Positions 8,604 through 17,967 are shown, counted from the first letter of the stretch. The stretch: DNA of 64,000 nucleotides from an uncultured Rhodospirillaceae bacterium (GCA_937927415.1 CALBDS010000043.1:1-64000); one strand, 5' to 3'. Notes: a model not told the origin generated them from the letters alone. A program made the numbers and translations.

Positions 8604-9521
8604 ATGTTGGCCGTTTTTGGGGCCTTGGCCCCCACCTTCCTGCTGATTCTGCTGGGCTACGCGCTGCGGCGCAGCATGGTGGTGTCGGAGTCCTTCTGGG
8701 CGCCCGCCGACCGGCTGACCTATTACGTCTTCTTCCCCTGCCTGATCGTCGATGAACTGGCAAAGGCGCACCTGAACGCCGCTACCGTCGTGCCCATGGC
8801 CCTGTCCATGGCGCTGGCGGTGGCGGCGGCGGGGGGCCTGGCGGTGCTGGTCAAACGCTGGACCCGGCTGGACGGTCCCGCCTTCACCTCGGTGTTCCAG
8901 GGCACCCTGCGGCCCAACACCTATGTGGGGCTGGCATCGGCCCGTGCGCTGTACGGGGTGCCGGGTCTGACCTTGACCGCGGTGGGCATCGCCGTGGTGG
9001 TGCCGCTGGTCAATGTGCTGAGCGTCATCGCCATGACCCGCTGGGGAGCCAATGCCCGCGGCGGCGGGGTGCGCGCGGTCTTCGGCGGGTTGGCCCGCAA
9101 CCCGATCATCCTGGCGGCCCTGCTGGGGGCAACCCTGGCCGTGTCCGGCATCGGGCAGCCGCCGGTCGCCGGTGCCGTGGTGGAAATCCTGGCCCGCGCC
9201 GCCCTGCCCATGGGCCTGCTGTCGGTGGGCGCCGGGCTGGACCTGTCGGCGGCCCGTGGTGCTGGCATAGGGGTAGCACTCGCCAGCTTTTGCAAGCTGC
9301 TGCTGGTGCCGGCATTGACCGCGGCCATCGGCACGATGCTGGCGGTGGAGCCGTTGGCTCTGACCATCGCCGTGTTGTTCAACGCCCTGCCTTGCTCGGC
9401 CAGTTCCTATGTGCTGGCCCGCCAGATGGGGGGCGACCATCGGCTGATGGCCGCCATCATCACCGTTCAGACCCTGCTGGCCGCGCTCAGCCTGCCGCTG
9501 GTTCTGGCGCTGTTCGGATGA
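8604..9521 (+). CDS. AEC family transporter
   Basis: This 305-residue protein belongs to the auxin-efflux-carrier (AEC) superfamily, secondary carriers for organic acids and related anions. About ten hydrophobic helices in two halves can be traced, beginning APTFLLILLGYALRR and ending TVQTLLAALSLPLVLALF; the conserved half-site motif RPNTYVGLASA and the second-half NALPCSASSYVLARQMGG are present. The substrate cannot be told from sequence. It is probably cotranscribed with ruvX and is followed by a terminator. Confidence 0.88.
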   Translation: MLAVFGALAPTFLLILLGYALRRSMVVSESFWAPADRLTYYVFFPCLIVDELAKAHLNAATVVPMALSMALAVAAAGGLAVLVKRWTRLDGPAFTSVFQGTLRPNTYVGLASARALYGVPGLTLTAVGIAVVVPLVNVLSVIAMTRWGANARGGGVRAVFGGLARNPIILAALLGATLAVSGIGQPPVAGAVVEILARAALPMGLLSVGAGLDLSAARGAGIGVALASFCKLLLVPALTAAIGTMLAVEPLALTIAVLFNALPCSASSYVLARQMGGDHRLMAAIITVQTLLAALSLPLVLALFG

Positions 9522-9545
9522 GCGGGGCAGCATCCCCGGCCCCGC

Positions 9546-9580
9546 CTGGAGGTTGGCACCTCCAGACCGCCGCTTTTTTT
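9546..9580 (+). terminator. Intrinsic terminator after the AEC transporter
   Basis: A perfect 8-bp stem (CTGGAGGT at 9546-9553, ACCTCCAG at 9558-9565, loop TGGC) is followed by an eight-base GC spacer and a run of seven T at 9574-9580. It separates ruvX-AEC from the convergent VOC gene. Confidence 0.7.
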
Positions 9581-9596
9581 ATGCCTTCAACCCGGA

Positions 9597-9983
9597 TCAC
9601 GCGCTTGTGGGGTTGCTGATCTCGATCAGGTTGGCGTCGGGATCGCGGATGTAGACGGATCGGATCGGCCCCGTGGCGCCCGTGCGCATCACTGGCCCCT
9701 GTTCCACCGTCACGCCACAGGATGCAAGGTGAGCCATCACCGCATCCAGCGGCACATCGGTCAGAAAGCACAGATCGGCAGAGCCGGGAGCGGGATGCGC
9801 GGCCTTTGGCTCGAATTCCCGCCCGCTCTGGTGCAGATTGATTTTCTGCACACCAAAACGCAGGGCCTGACGGCCCTGGCCAAAGGTCACGGCGTCCATG
9901 CCCAGGACACGGGTGTAGAATTCCACCGTCACCGCCGGATCACGGACCGTCAGGACCAGATGATCCAGTGCTGTGATTCGCAT
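9597..9983 (-). CDS. VOC family (glyoxalase/dioxygenase-like) protein
   Basis: This 128-residue protein has two beta-alpha-beta-beta-beta halves of the vicinal oxygen chelate fold. The metal-ligand positions appear in ITALDHLVLTVRD (His), INLHQSG (His) and the C-terminal RDPDANLIEISNP (Glu). The substrate is unknown. Its start overlaps the stop of cheR by one base (TGATG), so it is the last gene of the chemotaxis transcript; a role in chemotaxis is not suggested by the fold. Confidence 0.88.
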   Translation of the reverse strand: MRITALDHLVLTVRDPAVTVEFYTRVLGMDAVTFGQGRQALRFGVQKINLHQSGREFEPKAAHPAPGSADLCFLTDVPLDAVMAHLASCGVTVEQGPVMRTGATGPIRSVYIRDPDANLIEISNPTSA

Positions 9984-10837
9984 CAGAACGCCGCCGCCTT
10001 CAGCCCCGCCGTCGAAAATCCGGGGCCGGAGGCCAGAGTGTACAGGCCGCGCTGGCCGTCAACCGGACGGAAACGCTCGGTGATCCCCAGCACGGTTTCG
10101 GCACCGCCCAGATACAGAACCCCATCGGGCGCTATGATCCGGGCGATGCTGTCCAGCACCTTGCTCTTGGTCGGCTGATCGAAATAAATCAGCACGTTGC
10201 GGCAGAACACCACGTCGAACTGGCCCAGCCCGCCCAGATCCGACAGCAGGTTGTATTCCCGGAACGTCACCATCTGGCGAAGCTGCTGGCTGATCTGCCA
10301 CTTGTCGCCCTGCTGCTTGAAATGCTTCACCAGCATTTGTATCGGCAGGCCGCGCTGGACCTCGAACTGGGTATAGACGCCAGCCTTGGCCCGTTCGACC
10401 ATTTCCGCCGACAGGTCGGTGCCGACGATCTCGATGCGCCACCCCGCCAGCTTGGCCTGTTCCTCCTGCAACAGCATGCACAGGGAATAGGCCTCCTGCC
10501 CCGAGGAACAGGCCGCCGACCAGATGCGCAAGGACCGCTTGGACGCGCGGGCCTCCATCATCTTCGGCAGGACGACCTGCTTGAACTGGTCGAAGGGCTT
10601 CTGGTCACGGAAGAAGGACGACTCGTTGGTCGTCATCGCTTCCGTGATGTCCCGCAGCAGGGCTTCGTCCTTGCGGGTCCGCACGGTGGCGGCCAGCTCG
10701 TCCAGCCCCTTCATGTTCCATTTCCGGGCCACGGGCATCAGCCGTGATTCCAGGAGATAGGCTTTGTCTTTCGTCAGCACCAGGCCGGAGCGCTGCTTCA
10801 GCAAGGTAGCGAACATGTCGAAGTCTTCGACCCTCAT
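9983..10837 (-). CDS. cheR: Chemotaxis protein methyltransferase CheR
   Basis: This 284-residue SAM-dependent enzyme methylates glutamates on chemoreceptors. It has the N-terminal helical CheR_N domain (to about residue 75), containing the substrate-contacting TTNESSFFRDQ, and the Rossmann domain with the SAM site RIWSAACSSGQEAYSL and the DVVFCRNVLIYFD motif. The ATG at 10837 was chosen because it overlaps the cheB stop as ATGA; the longer frame to 10942 lies inside cheB. Confidence 0.96.
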   Translation of the reverse strand: MRVEDFDMFATLLKQRSGLVLTKDKAYLLESRLMPVARKWNMKGLDELAATVRTRKDEALLRDITEAMTTNESSFFRDQKPFDQFKQVVLPKMMEARASKRSLRIWSAACSSGQEAYSLCMLLQEEQAKLAGWRIEIVGTDLSAEMVERAKAGVYTQFEVQRGLPIQMLVKHFKQQGDKWQISQQLRQMVTFREYNLLSDLGGLGQFDVVFCRNVLIYFDQPTKSKVLDSIARIIAPDGVLYLGGAETVLGITERFRPVDGQRGLYTLASGPGFSTAGLKAAAF

Positions 10838-12045
10838 GCTGCCGTCCTCGATGCATACTTGCGGATTGCGGGACCGATTTCCTTGAGCGGCAGGATGGCG
10901 TGGCACAGGCCCGCCTGGGCCACGGCACCCGGCATCCCCCACACGACGCTGCTGGCTTCATCCTGACCAATCAGGGTGCCGCCGTTGTTCACCACGTCCG
11001 TGCAGCCTTTCAGCCCGTCCTGACCCATGCCGGTCAGGATGCAGGCGAGTATCTTGCGCCCGCCGAAGGTCTTGACCAGCGACCGCATCATCGGATCGAC
11101 GGCGGGGCGGCAGAAATTCTCAGGCGGATCCTTGGTCAACTGGATCACGTTCACCCCGCCGCGCTGCACCGCCAGCATGTGGAAGTCGCCGGGGGCGATA
11201 TAACAGCGGTTCTCGGCGATGCGTTCGCCATCCTTCGCTTCCGCCGCGTTCAGGCCGCACTGGCGGGTGATGTGTTCCGCCAGGATGGTGGTGAAGGTGG
11301 CGGGCATGTGCTGGGTGATGAAGATCGGCTGGGACACGCCCGTACGCAGGTTGGCCAGCACCTCGAACAGAGCCTGCGGACCGCCGGTGGAACTGCCGAT
11401 GGCGATCACGTCGGGGCGGATAACCGCACCGGCCGGCTGGGGCCGGGTGGTGACCGGCCCGGTATCACGCGGACGGAAACCGGAGGAGATGGAGGGTGCG
11501 GTCCCCCCCTCGCCCCGCGCCGTCGGGCTGAAGCTGGTGGCCGGCGTCAGGGGCCGCATCTCGCCGCGGCTGCGCGACCCGGCGCGCCGTGCGGCAGCCC
11601 CCAGCGCCTTCACCTTCGACACCAGTTCGCGCTTGAAATCCTCCGCCGTGCTCACCTCGCGGGTGGAGGTGGGCTTGGGGATGTAGTCGGCGGCCCCCGC
11701 CTGCAGGCAGCGCATGGAGATATCCGCCCCCCGCGCCGTCAGGGTGGAGGCCATGATGATCTTCACCTGCGGCGCCACCGCCAGCAGCTTCGGGATCGCG
11801 GTCAGCCCGTCCATCACCGGCATCTCGATGTCCAGCACGATCACGTCGATGGTGTTGCGCTGGAGCGAGTTGACCGCCATCTGCCCGTCACCCACCGACG
11901 CGGCAACGCGGATTTCCGGGTCGCCTTCCAGGGCGCGGGTCAGCAGACCGCGGATGACCGCGGAATCATCGACCACCATGACCCGGTAGGGATCGGGGCT
12001 GGGCGCGCGCGCCGCGGTGGACAAACCTCGAAACGAATCGGACAT
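10834..12045 (-). CDS. cheB: Chemotaxis protein-glutamate methylesterase CheB
   Basis: This 403-residue response regulator removes methyl groups from, and deamidates, receptors. The receiver domain (about residues 18-140) has VVDDSAVIR and the phosphoacceptor in VIVLDIEMPVMDG, and a linker rich in Ser/Pro/Thr precedes the esterase domain (about 210-395). The catalytic triad regions are visible: AIGSSTGGPQAL (Ser), ITQHMPATFT (His) and ILTGMGQDGLKG (Asp). It lies between cheY and cheR. Confidence 0.97.
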   Translation of the reverse strand: MSDSFRGLSTAARAPSPDPYRVMVVDDSAVIRGLLTRALEGDPEIRVAASVGDGQMAVNSLQRNTIDVIVLDIEMPVMDGLTAIPKLLAVAPQVKIIMASTLTARGADISMRCLQAGAADYIPKPTSTREVSTAEDFKRELVSKVKALGAAARRAGSRSRGEMRPLTPATSFSPTARGEGGTAPSISSGFRPRDTGPVTTRPQPAGAVIRPDVIAIGSSTGGPQALFEVLANLRTGVSQPIFITQHMPATFTTILAEHITRQCGLNAAEAKDGERIAENRCYIAPGDFHMLAVQRGGVNVIQLTKDPPENFCRPAVDPMMRSLVKTFGGRKILACILTGMGQDGLKGCTDVVNNGGTLIGQDEASSVVWGMPGAVAQAGLCHAILPLKEIGPAIRKYASRTAA

Positions 12046-12090
12046 GAGAACGCCGGGCCTTCCTGCACTGACTTTCCGGTCCCCCTGCGG

Positions 12091-12456
12091 TTACAGGAGG
12101 CCGACCTGAGCAAATTTCGTCTGGATGATATCGCTGTCGAAGGGCTTCATGATGTACTCATTGGCCCCGGCCGACAGCGCCTCCTGAATGTGCGCCAAGT
12201 CGTTTTCCGTCGTGCAAAAGACAACCTTCGGACCGTCGCCTCCGCTCATCTTGCGCAGACGGCGCAGGAACTCGATCCCTGACATCACCGGCATGTTCCA
12301 ATCCAAAAGGATGGCATCCGGCATCTGCTGAGCGCAGGCTTCCATCGCCTGCTTGCCGTCCTCTGCTTCCGAACAGGCAAAGCTCAGCTCTTCCAGAATC
12401 TTCCGGGCCACCTTGCGGACGACCCGGCTGTCGTCAACCACCAAACAGGACTTCAT
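12091..12456 (-). CDS. cheY: Chemotaxis response regulator CheY
   Basis: This 121-residue single-domain receiver has the conserved acidic pair in LVVDDSRVVR, the phosphoacceptor Asp in AILLDWNMPVMSG, the switch Thr in VVFCTTEND and the Lys in NEYIMKPFD. Phosphorylated by CheA, it would signal to the flagellar motor or act as a phosphate sink. It lies 80 bases after cheW, separated by two strong hairpins. Confidence 0.95.
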   Translation of the reverse strand: MKSCLVVDDSRVVRKVARKILEELSFACSEAEDGKQAMEACAQQMPDAILLDWNMPVMSGIEFLRRLRKMSGGDGPKVVFCTTENDLAHIQEALSAGANEYIMKPFDSDIIQTKFAQVGLL

Positions 12457-12481
12457 CGTCTATGCCCCGGCTGTTGCTTGG

Positions 12482-12535
12482 GGTGCGGCATGGCCGCACC
12501 ACCCTTTGCTGGGGGTACGGCGCGGGCGCCGTACC
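12482..12535 (-). terminator. Two intercistronic hairpins between cheW and cheY
   Basis: Immediately after the cheW stop, the minus-strand transcript can form a perfect 10-bp stem (12514-12523 with 12526-12535) and then a perfect 8-bp stem (12482-12489 with 12493-12500). Neither has a U-tract. They could stabilise the 3' end of the cheA-cheW message or reduce read-through into cheY; which one is not visible from sequence. Confidence 0.5.
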
Positions 12536-12536
12536 G

Positions 12537-13037
12537 TCAAGCCGCTTCCATGTTCGTGAAATTAAGCAGGCGAGGCACGTCCAGAACAACCATCAATTGG
12601 CCGTTCAGGCGATAAATACCAGTTGACACTTCCCGCCAGCGGGGGTCCAGCGTGGCCGGATTCCGTTCGAAATCATCGTTGGACAGGCTCAGCACCTCGC
12701 CCACGCTGTCCACCATCAGGCTGTAGAGTTCGCCGCGCAGGTCCACCACGATGGACATGCCGGGCTTGTCCTTGGGCCGGGCCGACAGGCTGAGGCGCAG
12801 CCGCACGTCGATGGCGGTAACGATGCGGCCGCGCAGGTTCAGCGAACCGGCCACTTCCGGCGGAGCCAGCGGGATGCGGGTGATCTTCTGATGCCCCAGC
12901 ACGTCCTGGACCTGAAGGACCGGAATGCCGAACAGCTGGTCGGCAATGGTCATGGTCACATAGTCCTGGCTGCCCCCGGAAATGACCTCCTCGCCCTTGG
13001 TCTTCTTGGCGGGAACCTTGGCGTTGTTGGCGGTCAT
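12537..13037 (-). CDS. cheW: Chemotaxis coupling protein CheW
   Basis: This 166-residue SH3-like adaptor links CheA to receptors. The core features are YVTMTIADQLFGIPVLQVQDV, the RGRIVTAIDVRLRL strand-turn and LMVDSVGEVLSL. It has a 25-residue lysine-rich N-terminal extension (AKVPAKKTKGEEV). Its ATG overlaps the cheA stop as ATGA. Confidence 0.96.
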   Translation of the reverse strand: MTANNAKVPAKKTKGEEVISGGSQDYVTMTIADQLFGIPVLQVQDVLGHQKITRIPLAPPEVAGSLNLRGRIVTAIDVRLRLSLSARPKDKPGMSIVVDLRGELYSLMVDSVGEVLSLSNDDFERNPATLDPRWREVSTGIYRLNGQLMVVLDVPRLLNFTNMEAA

Positions 13038-15787
13038 GCGGCACCTTTATGTTCAGAGAGGGTCTGCTGCAGGGTGTAGAGAAGCGCGTCGCGGTCGAAC
13101 TTGGCGACATAATCGGTAAAGCCGACCTGACGGCCGCGGTCAAGATCGCGCGGCGTGGCGTGGCTGGACAGGGCCACCATCGGCACATGCTGCCAGCGGC
13201 TGCCGTGGCGGATGGCCTGGGCGAAGTCGAAGCCGCTCATCCCCGGCATCTCGATATCGGAGACGATGACGTCGAAGTCCTCGCCCGCTTCGCACAGCGC
13301 CAGCGCGTCCGACGGGTTTTCCACCGCGGTCACATCGTAGCCGGCCACCGACAGCAGCGGCGTCAGCAGGTTGCGGAAGAAGGGGCTGTCGTCCACCAGC
13401 AGCACGCGCTGGAGCTTCTCCTCCTCGAACCCGTCGCTGGACGACGAACCGAACCAATCCTTGTACGCCTGGGTCAGGTAGAAGCCGGCGTCGATCACCT
13501 CCGTCGCCTTGCCGGCGATGATGGCGCTGCCCATCAGGCCGGGGCGGTCGGCGGTCAACTGGACCACCAGCTTCTCTTCGACGATATCGACGATCTCGTC
13601 CACGATCAGGCCCATGGAACGGTCGCCGTCGGCGAACACCAGCACCGGCTGGCGGCCTTCGTGGCCCAGCGAGAAGCAGGGATCGATGGGAACCAGCGGC
13701 ATCAGCTTGCCGCGGTACTGCACCACCGGCAGGCCGTTGGACAGTTCCACCGCACTCAGTTCCACATCCTCCAGGCGGGCGACCAGCGACAGCGGCACCG
13801 CCTTGGGCGCGCCCTCGCCGGCGCGGAACAGCAGCAACGCCATCTTGTCTTCCTGACGCTGAGCCTGGACGGCGGCGGCTTCCTTGCTGACGTTCTCGCC
13901 CATCGCCATTTCGCCGGTGGCCGACGCGATGCCGTTGGGGTCGAGGATCATGATGACCGAGCCGTCACCCAGAATGGTGTTGCCCGAGAACATCTCGATG
14001 TGGCGCAGGATCGGGGCGACCGGCTTCACCACGATTTCTTCGGTGTCGAACACCCGGTCCACCATGATGCCGAAGGTGTAGGTGCCGACCTGGGTCACGA
14101 CGATGAAGGTCTCGTCGTCGTTCTTAATCTCCTGCCCGTCCTCGCGCTCCAGCCGCAGCAACTCCTGCAGGCTGACCAACGGCAACAGGCGGTTGCGCAG
14201 ACGCAGGACCGGCGTGCCCTTCAGCCGTTCGATGGTGTGTTCGCTGTCGGCGGCGGCACGGACCAGTTCCACCACGCTGATCTGCGGGATGGCGAAGCGT
14301 TCGCCCGCACATTCCACGATCAGCGCCGAAACGATGGCCAGCGTCAGCGGGATCTTGATGACGAAGGTCGATCCGCGGCCCTGCACCGACTTGATTTCGA
14401 TGGTGCCGCCGATCTTTTCGATGTTCGTCTTCACGACATCCATGCCGACGCCGCGGCCCGACACGCTCGTCACCTTGGCGGCGGTCGAGAAGCCGGGCTT
14501 CATGATGAACTGGATGATCTGCTGGTCCGACATGTTGGCGAGTTCCGCCTCGGACGCCATCCCGTTCTGGATCGCCTTCTGCTTGATCTTGTCGATCGCC
14601 AGGCCCTTACCGTCGTCCTGGATCTCGATGATGATGTGACCGCCTTCGTGATAGGCGTTCAGCGTGACGCGGCCCGTCTCGGTCTTGCCCGCCCGCACAC
14701 GCTCCGACGGGGTTTCCAGCCCGTGGTCGGCGGAGTTGCGGACCATGTGGGTCAGCGGATCCTTGATGAGTTCCAACACCTGACGGTCGAGTTCGGTGTC
14801 GGCACCCAGCATCTGCAGGTCGATCTTCTTGCCCAGTTCGTGGGCAAGGTCGCGGACCAGACGCGGCAGCTTGGCCCAGGCGTTGCCGATGGGCTGCATG
14901 CGCGTCTTCATCACGCCTTCCTGCAGCTCCGACGTCACATGATTGAGACGCTGGAGCGGGGCGGCGAATTCGCTTTCCTTCTGCGACCGCAGGATCTGGA
15001 GGAGCTGGTTGCGGGTCAGCACCAGTTCCGACACCATGGTCATCAGGTTTTCCAGAAGATCCACGTTGACGCGGATGGTCTGGGCGGCGACCGCCGATTC
15101 CTTGTTGCCGGCTTCGCGCACTTCGTCGCCGCCCTGAGCACCGGCGGCCTGGGCCGCGGGCACGGGCATCTTGGACGGGGCGGGGGCCGGGTCGGGTTCG
15201 GGAACCACCAGATCGTGGGACGGCGCCGGCTCTTCCGCCGGTTCGGGGGCGGCGACCGGCGTCAGGGCCGTGCTCGGCCCTTCGGCGGCCTGCCACGCGG
15301 CTTCCAGCTCGTCCAGCGACACCGAGGGGACTTCCACCGTGGTGGCGGGCGCGGGAGCGGGTTCCGGAGCGGGCGCGGGTGCAGGCGCAGCAGCCGGGGC
15401 GCCGGACAGCTTACCCTCGGCGCAGGCGTTGAGCCGCGCGATCAGGTCGTTGTCGTCGCCGGGGGGTTCCGCCTCGGTCGCTTCCAGAACCGCGAGCAGC
15501 CCCTTGATGGTGTCCAGCGCCTTCAGGATCAGCGACACCGCTTCGGGCGTGATGGTCAGTTCACCGTCGCGGAACTTGCCCAGCACGTTTTCCGAGGCGT
15601 GCGCCACCTTTTCCAGGCGCGGCAGGCCCAGGAAGCCGCAGGTGCCCTTGATGGTGTGGACGAGTCGGAAGATGTTCGAGAGCAGTTCGGGATTGTTCGG
15701 GTTCTGCTCAAGCCGCACCAGCTCTACGTCGAGAACCGAGAGGTTCTCGTTGGTCTCCGTCAGGAATTCACTGAGCAGATCATCCAT
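13034..15787 (-). CDS. cheA: Hybrid chemotaxis histidine kinase CheA with C-terminal receiver
   Basis: This 917-residue kinase is organised as follows: Hpt domain (residues 1-105, phosphorylated His in FRLVHTIKGTCGFLG), a long Pro/Ala/Glu linker (about 130-235), dimerisation domain, HATPase domain (about 330-470, with NSADHGLE and GRGVGMDV), a CheW-like domain (about 475-610), a second CheW-like module (about 645-775) and a receiver (about 790-910, LLVDDSPFFRN, VIVSDIEMPGMSG). The duplicated coupling module and fused receiver resemble the Azospirillum Che1-type (F7-class) kinase. It starts the operon cheA-cheW-cheY-cheB-cheR. Confidence 0.97.
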   Translation of the reverse strand: MDDLLSEFLTETNENLSVLDVELVRLEQNPNNPELLSNIFRLVHTIKGTCGFLGLPRLEKVAHASENVLGKFRDGELTITPEAVSLILKALDTIKGLLAVLEATEAEPPGDDNDLIARLNACAEGKLSGAPAAAPAPAPAPEPAPAPATTVEVPSVSLDELEAAWQAAEGPSTALTPVAAPEPAEEPAPSHDLVVPEPDPAPAPSKMPVPAAQAAGAQGGDEVREAGNKESAVAAQTIRVNVDLLENLMTMVSELVLTRNQLLQILRSQKESEFAAPLQRLNHVTSELQEGVMKTRMQPIGNAWAKLPRLVRDLAHELGKKIDLQMLGADTELDRQVLELIKDPLTHMVRNSADHGLETPSERVRAGKTETGRVTLNAYHEGGHIIIEIQDDGKGLAIDKIKQKAIQNGMASEAELANMSDQQIIQFIMKPGFSTAAKVTSVSGRGVGMDVVKTNIEKIGGTIEIKSVQGRGSTFVIKIPLTLAIVSALIVECAGERFAIPQISVVELVRAAADSEHTIERLKGTPVLRLRNRLLPLVSLQELLRLEREDGQEIKNDDETFIVVTQVGTYTFGIMVDRVFDTEEIVVKPVAPILRHIEMFSGNTILGDGSVIMILDPNGIASATGEMAMGENVSKEAAAVQAQRQEDKMALLLFRAGEGAPKAVPLSLVARLEDVELSAVELSNGLPVVQYRGKLMPLVPIDPCFSLGHEGRQPVLVFADGDRSMGLIVDEIVDIVEEKLVVQLTADRPGLMGSAIIAGKATEVIDAGFYLTQAYKDWFGSSSSDGFEEEKLQRVLLVDDSPFFRNLLTPLLSVAGYDVTAVENPSDALALCEAGEDFDVIVSDIEMPGMSGFDFAQAIRHGSRWQHVPMVALSSHATPRDLDRGRQVGFTDYVAKFDRDALLYTLQQTLSEHKGAA

Positions 15788-16021
15788 ATCCTATCCCCAG
15801 GCATTTCGTTCGCGGCACAGCACGGCACAGGTCGGACCGCTCCGCGCTTGAAAACAGGCGGGGCGGCGGTTTCCGTCGGCAGCGGGCTTGTTTCAGCCAT
15901 TCCGGCACGCTGGGAGCGTGTCAAATACTGATAAACAAAGTCTTACCTTTTGTCCGCCCCCCCTCACACTCAACCGGGGCGGACAGGCGGCCGGAAGCCC
16001 GCCGCCCCCGCCCCGCCGGCA

Positions 16022-16666
16022 TCACCACGTCAAGGTGAAATCCAGCGTGTCCGGCCCGGCCGGCTGGGCCGACAGCCGCACGCCGTAGGATTCGGCGAAA
16101 CGCCCGGTGACATAGGCATGGACCGTGCGCGGGGTGATGGCGTCCGGTGCCGCCGTGCCGGTCAGGGCCGCCTGCGCCTCGGCGTTCAGGGCGCCGGGGC
16201 GGCCGGCGGCGGTGACGGTCAGGCGGCCGGCGGCGCCATCCCCCTGCCCCGCCACGGTGATGGTGCCGCCGTGGGTCAGCGCCTCTTCGGCCAGGATGAT
16301 GGTGTTGAGCAGCACCTTGGCGACGCCGGTGCGTTCGGTCACCGCGTCGGCGGGCACGCCGTCGGACCAGACAGCACTGGTGCGCCCGCCCTCCAGCCAG
16401 TTGGCGACGATGGACCGCATTTCGCCGAAGCCGCGCACCTCCCGCCCGGCCACGCCATAAGCCAGCCGGAAAAGGCGCAGCCGCCGGTCGGCCTGGCCCG
16501 AAGAATGATCGATGAGCTTGATCGCCTCGCCCATGAACGCAGGATTCGGCTCGTCCTCCATCTCCTCGATCAGTTCCAGGCCGTTGCGGATGGCACCCAC
16601 GGGACTGACCAGATCATGGCACAGGCGGGAGGCGAGAAGTTCCAGGACGCGGATATCGAAAGCCAT
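16022..16666 (-). CDS. chpT: ChpT-like histidine phosphotransferase
   Basis: This 214-residue protein has the DHp-like helix LLASRLCHDLVSPVGAIRNG with the phosphorylatable His near residue 15, followed by a degenerate ATPase-like domain lacking nucleotide-binding boxes. This is the ChpT family, which passes phosphate from CckA to CtrA and CpdR in alphaproteobacteria. The ATG at 16666 has a GGAGT ribosome-binding site; an alternative ATG at 16717 would add 17 residues that do not look conserved. It is read in the same direction as cheA but separated by 234 bases. Confidence 0.88.
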   Translation of the reverse strand: MAFDIRVLELLASRLCHDLVSPVGAIRNGLELIEEMEDEPNPAFMGEAIKLIDHSSGQADRRLRLFRLAYGVAGREVRGFGEMRSIVANWLEGGRTSAVWSDGVPADAVTERTGVAKVLLNTIILAEEALTHGGTITVAGQGDGAAGRLTVTAAGRPGALNAEAQAALTGTAAPDAITPRTVHAYVTGRFAESYGVRLSAQPAGPDTLDFTLTW

Positions 16667-16960
16667 GATGACTCCAGGCCAAGAGTAGGGCTGAGGCAGG
16701 GGAACAAGGATGGGCATAGAACGGGAAGCGGCGCTTCTTTCCGCCAGTTGGGGAATGTTCCGGGCCGTTTCGACATCTATATATCATGCAGACGCGGGGC
16801 GCGCCTCTCCAACGCAAGCGGCCCGGCGGCAGCGGACAGCATGGCGGCACCGGACCTGCCCCCCATCCACAAGGGCGGGAGGGTTCGTGCCATGATCCGC
16901 ACGCCGGGCGGCCCCGTTCGTTCGCTTGGGAAGAAAACGCATAACCAGAGGTTTTGAACG

Positions 16961-17143
16961 ATGGACGACATGATGGTTCCCGGTTCCTGGGTCCGCCATC
17001 CGGGGTGCCCGGAATGGGGGTTGGGACAGGTGCAGTCGGCGGTCGGCCCGCGGGTGACGGTGAATTTCGAAAACGCCGGCAAGGTTCTGATCAACTCCGC
17101 CCTCATCACGCTGGATCTCGTTGATCCCGACGAGCTTCACTGA
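16961..17143 (+). CDS. DUF3553 family protein
   Basis: This 60-residue protein has the compact sequence VPGSWVRHPGCPEWGLGQVQS followed by VTVNFENAGKVLI, the pattern of the alphaproteobacterial DUF3553 family, also fused to some UvrD-type helicases. The domain resembles a small nucleic-acid or protein-binding barrel, but no function is established. It stands alone and lies 52 bases before the metallophosphoesterase start. Confidence 0.85.
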   Translation: MDDMMVPGSWVRHPGCPEWGLGQVQSAVGPRVTVNFENAGKVLINSALITLDLVDPDELH

Positions 17144-17195
17144 CGCAACCGGCAGACATGAAGGGGCGGCGTATGGTGGAAGGAACGGGCCGGTG

Positions 17196-17951
17196 ATGTT
17201 CGGTCTTGCCCGGCACGGCCGGACAGAGCCGGCGGCGTTGCCGCACGGCCTGCGGATCTATGCCGTCGGCGACATCCACGGACGCCTGGACCTGCTGGAC
17301 CGTTTGCTGGACGACATCGCCGCCGACGCCGACGATGCGCCGGGGGTGATGCATTATCTGGTCTTTCTGGGGGACTATGTGGACCGCGGCCCGGATGCGG
17401 CCGGGGTGATTGCGCGGCTGGCCGAGGGGCCGCCGCCGGGGTTCGGTGCGGTCCATCTGAAAGGCAACCACGAAGCGGCGATGATCCGTTTCCTGACCGA
17501 CCTGCGGGCCGGGCCGTCGTGGCTGCGCTTTGGCGGCGATGCCACGCTGCACAGCTATGGATTGCCGGCCCCCGATCCCGCCGACCCGCTGTTCGCCGCC
17601 CATCTGCAGCGGGTGCAGGAGCGGCTGTGCGACGTTCTGCCGCCCCGCCACCGGGCGTTCCTGGCCGGGCTGAGAACCAGCCTGTCCATCGGCGGCTATC
17701 TGTTCGTCCATGCCGGCATCCGCCCCGGCGTGCCGGTGGACGCGCAGCAGGAAGACGACCTGCTGTGGATTCGGGAAGACTTCCTCGATTCCGCCGCCGA
17801 CCATGGCCCGGTGGTGGTGCACGGCCACACGATCACCACCAGCCCCGACGTGCGAGCCAACCGCATCGGCATCGACACCGGCGCCTATGCCACCAACCGC
17901 TTGACATGTCTGGTGCTGGAGGGCACGGAACGGCGGTTCCTGTCCACCTGA
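17196..17951 (+). CDS. Metallophosphoesterase (bacterial Ser/Thr phosphatase-like)
   Basis: This 251-residue protein shows the complete calcineurin-like metal-site series: GDIHGRLDLL, GDYVDRGPD, KGNHEAAM, FVHAGIRPG and VVHGHTITT. These fit the PP1/ApaH-like branch, which hydrolyses phosphoproteins or dinucleoside polyphosphates. The ATG at 17196 directly precedes a conserved start; the open frame extends to 17121, overlapping the DUF3553 gene, and that extension was dropped. It lies 16 bases before the next gene, with which it is probably cotranscribed. Confidence 0.88.
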   Translation: MFGLARHGRTEPAALPHGLRIYAVGDIHGRLDLLDRLLDDIAADADDAPGVMHYLVFLGDYVDRGPDAAGVIARLAEGPPPGFGAVHLKGNHEAAMIRFLTDLRAGPSWLRFGGDATLHSYGLPAPDPADPLFAAHLQRVQERLCDVLPPRHRAFLAGLRTSLSIGGYLFVHAGIRPGVPVDAQQEDDLLWIREDFLDSAADHGPVVVHGHTITTSPDVRANRIGIDTGAYATNRLTCLVLEGTERRFLST

Positions 17952-17967
17952 CGGACCCGCTCGTCCC

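Noticed and set aside
13049..15931. A 960-residue plus-strand open frame opposite cheA
   Set aside because: His/Arg/Gly-rich composition typical of antisense frames in GC-rich DNA; cheA on the other strand has all domains intact.
16961..17120. Starting the metallophosphoesterase at 17121
   Set aside because: That start lies inside the DUF3553 gene and adds 25 unconserved residues; the ATG at 17196 fits the family better.
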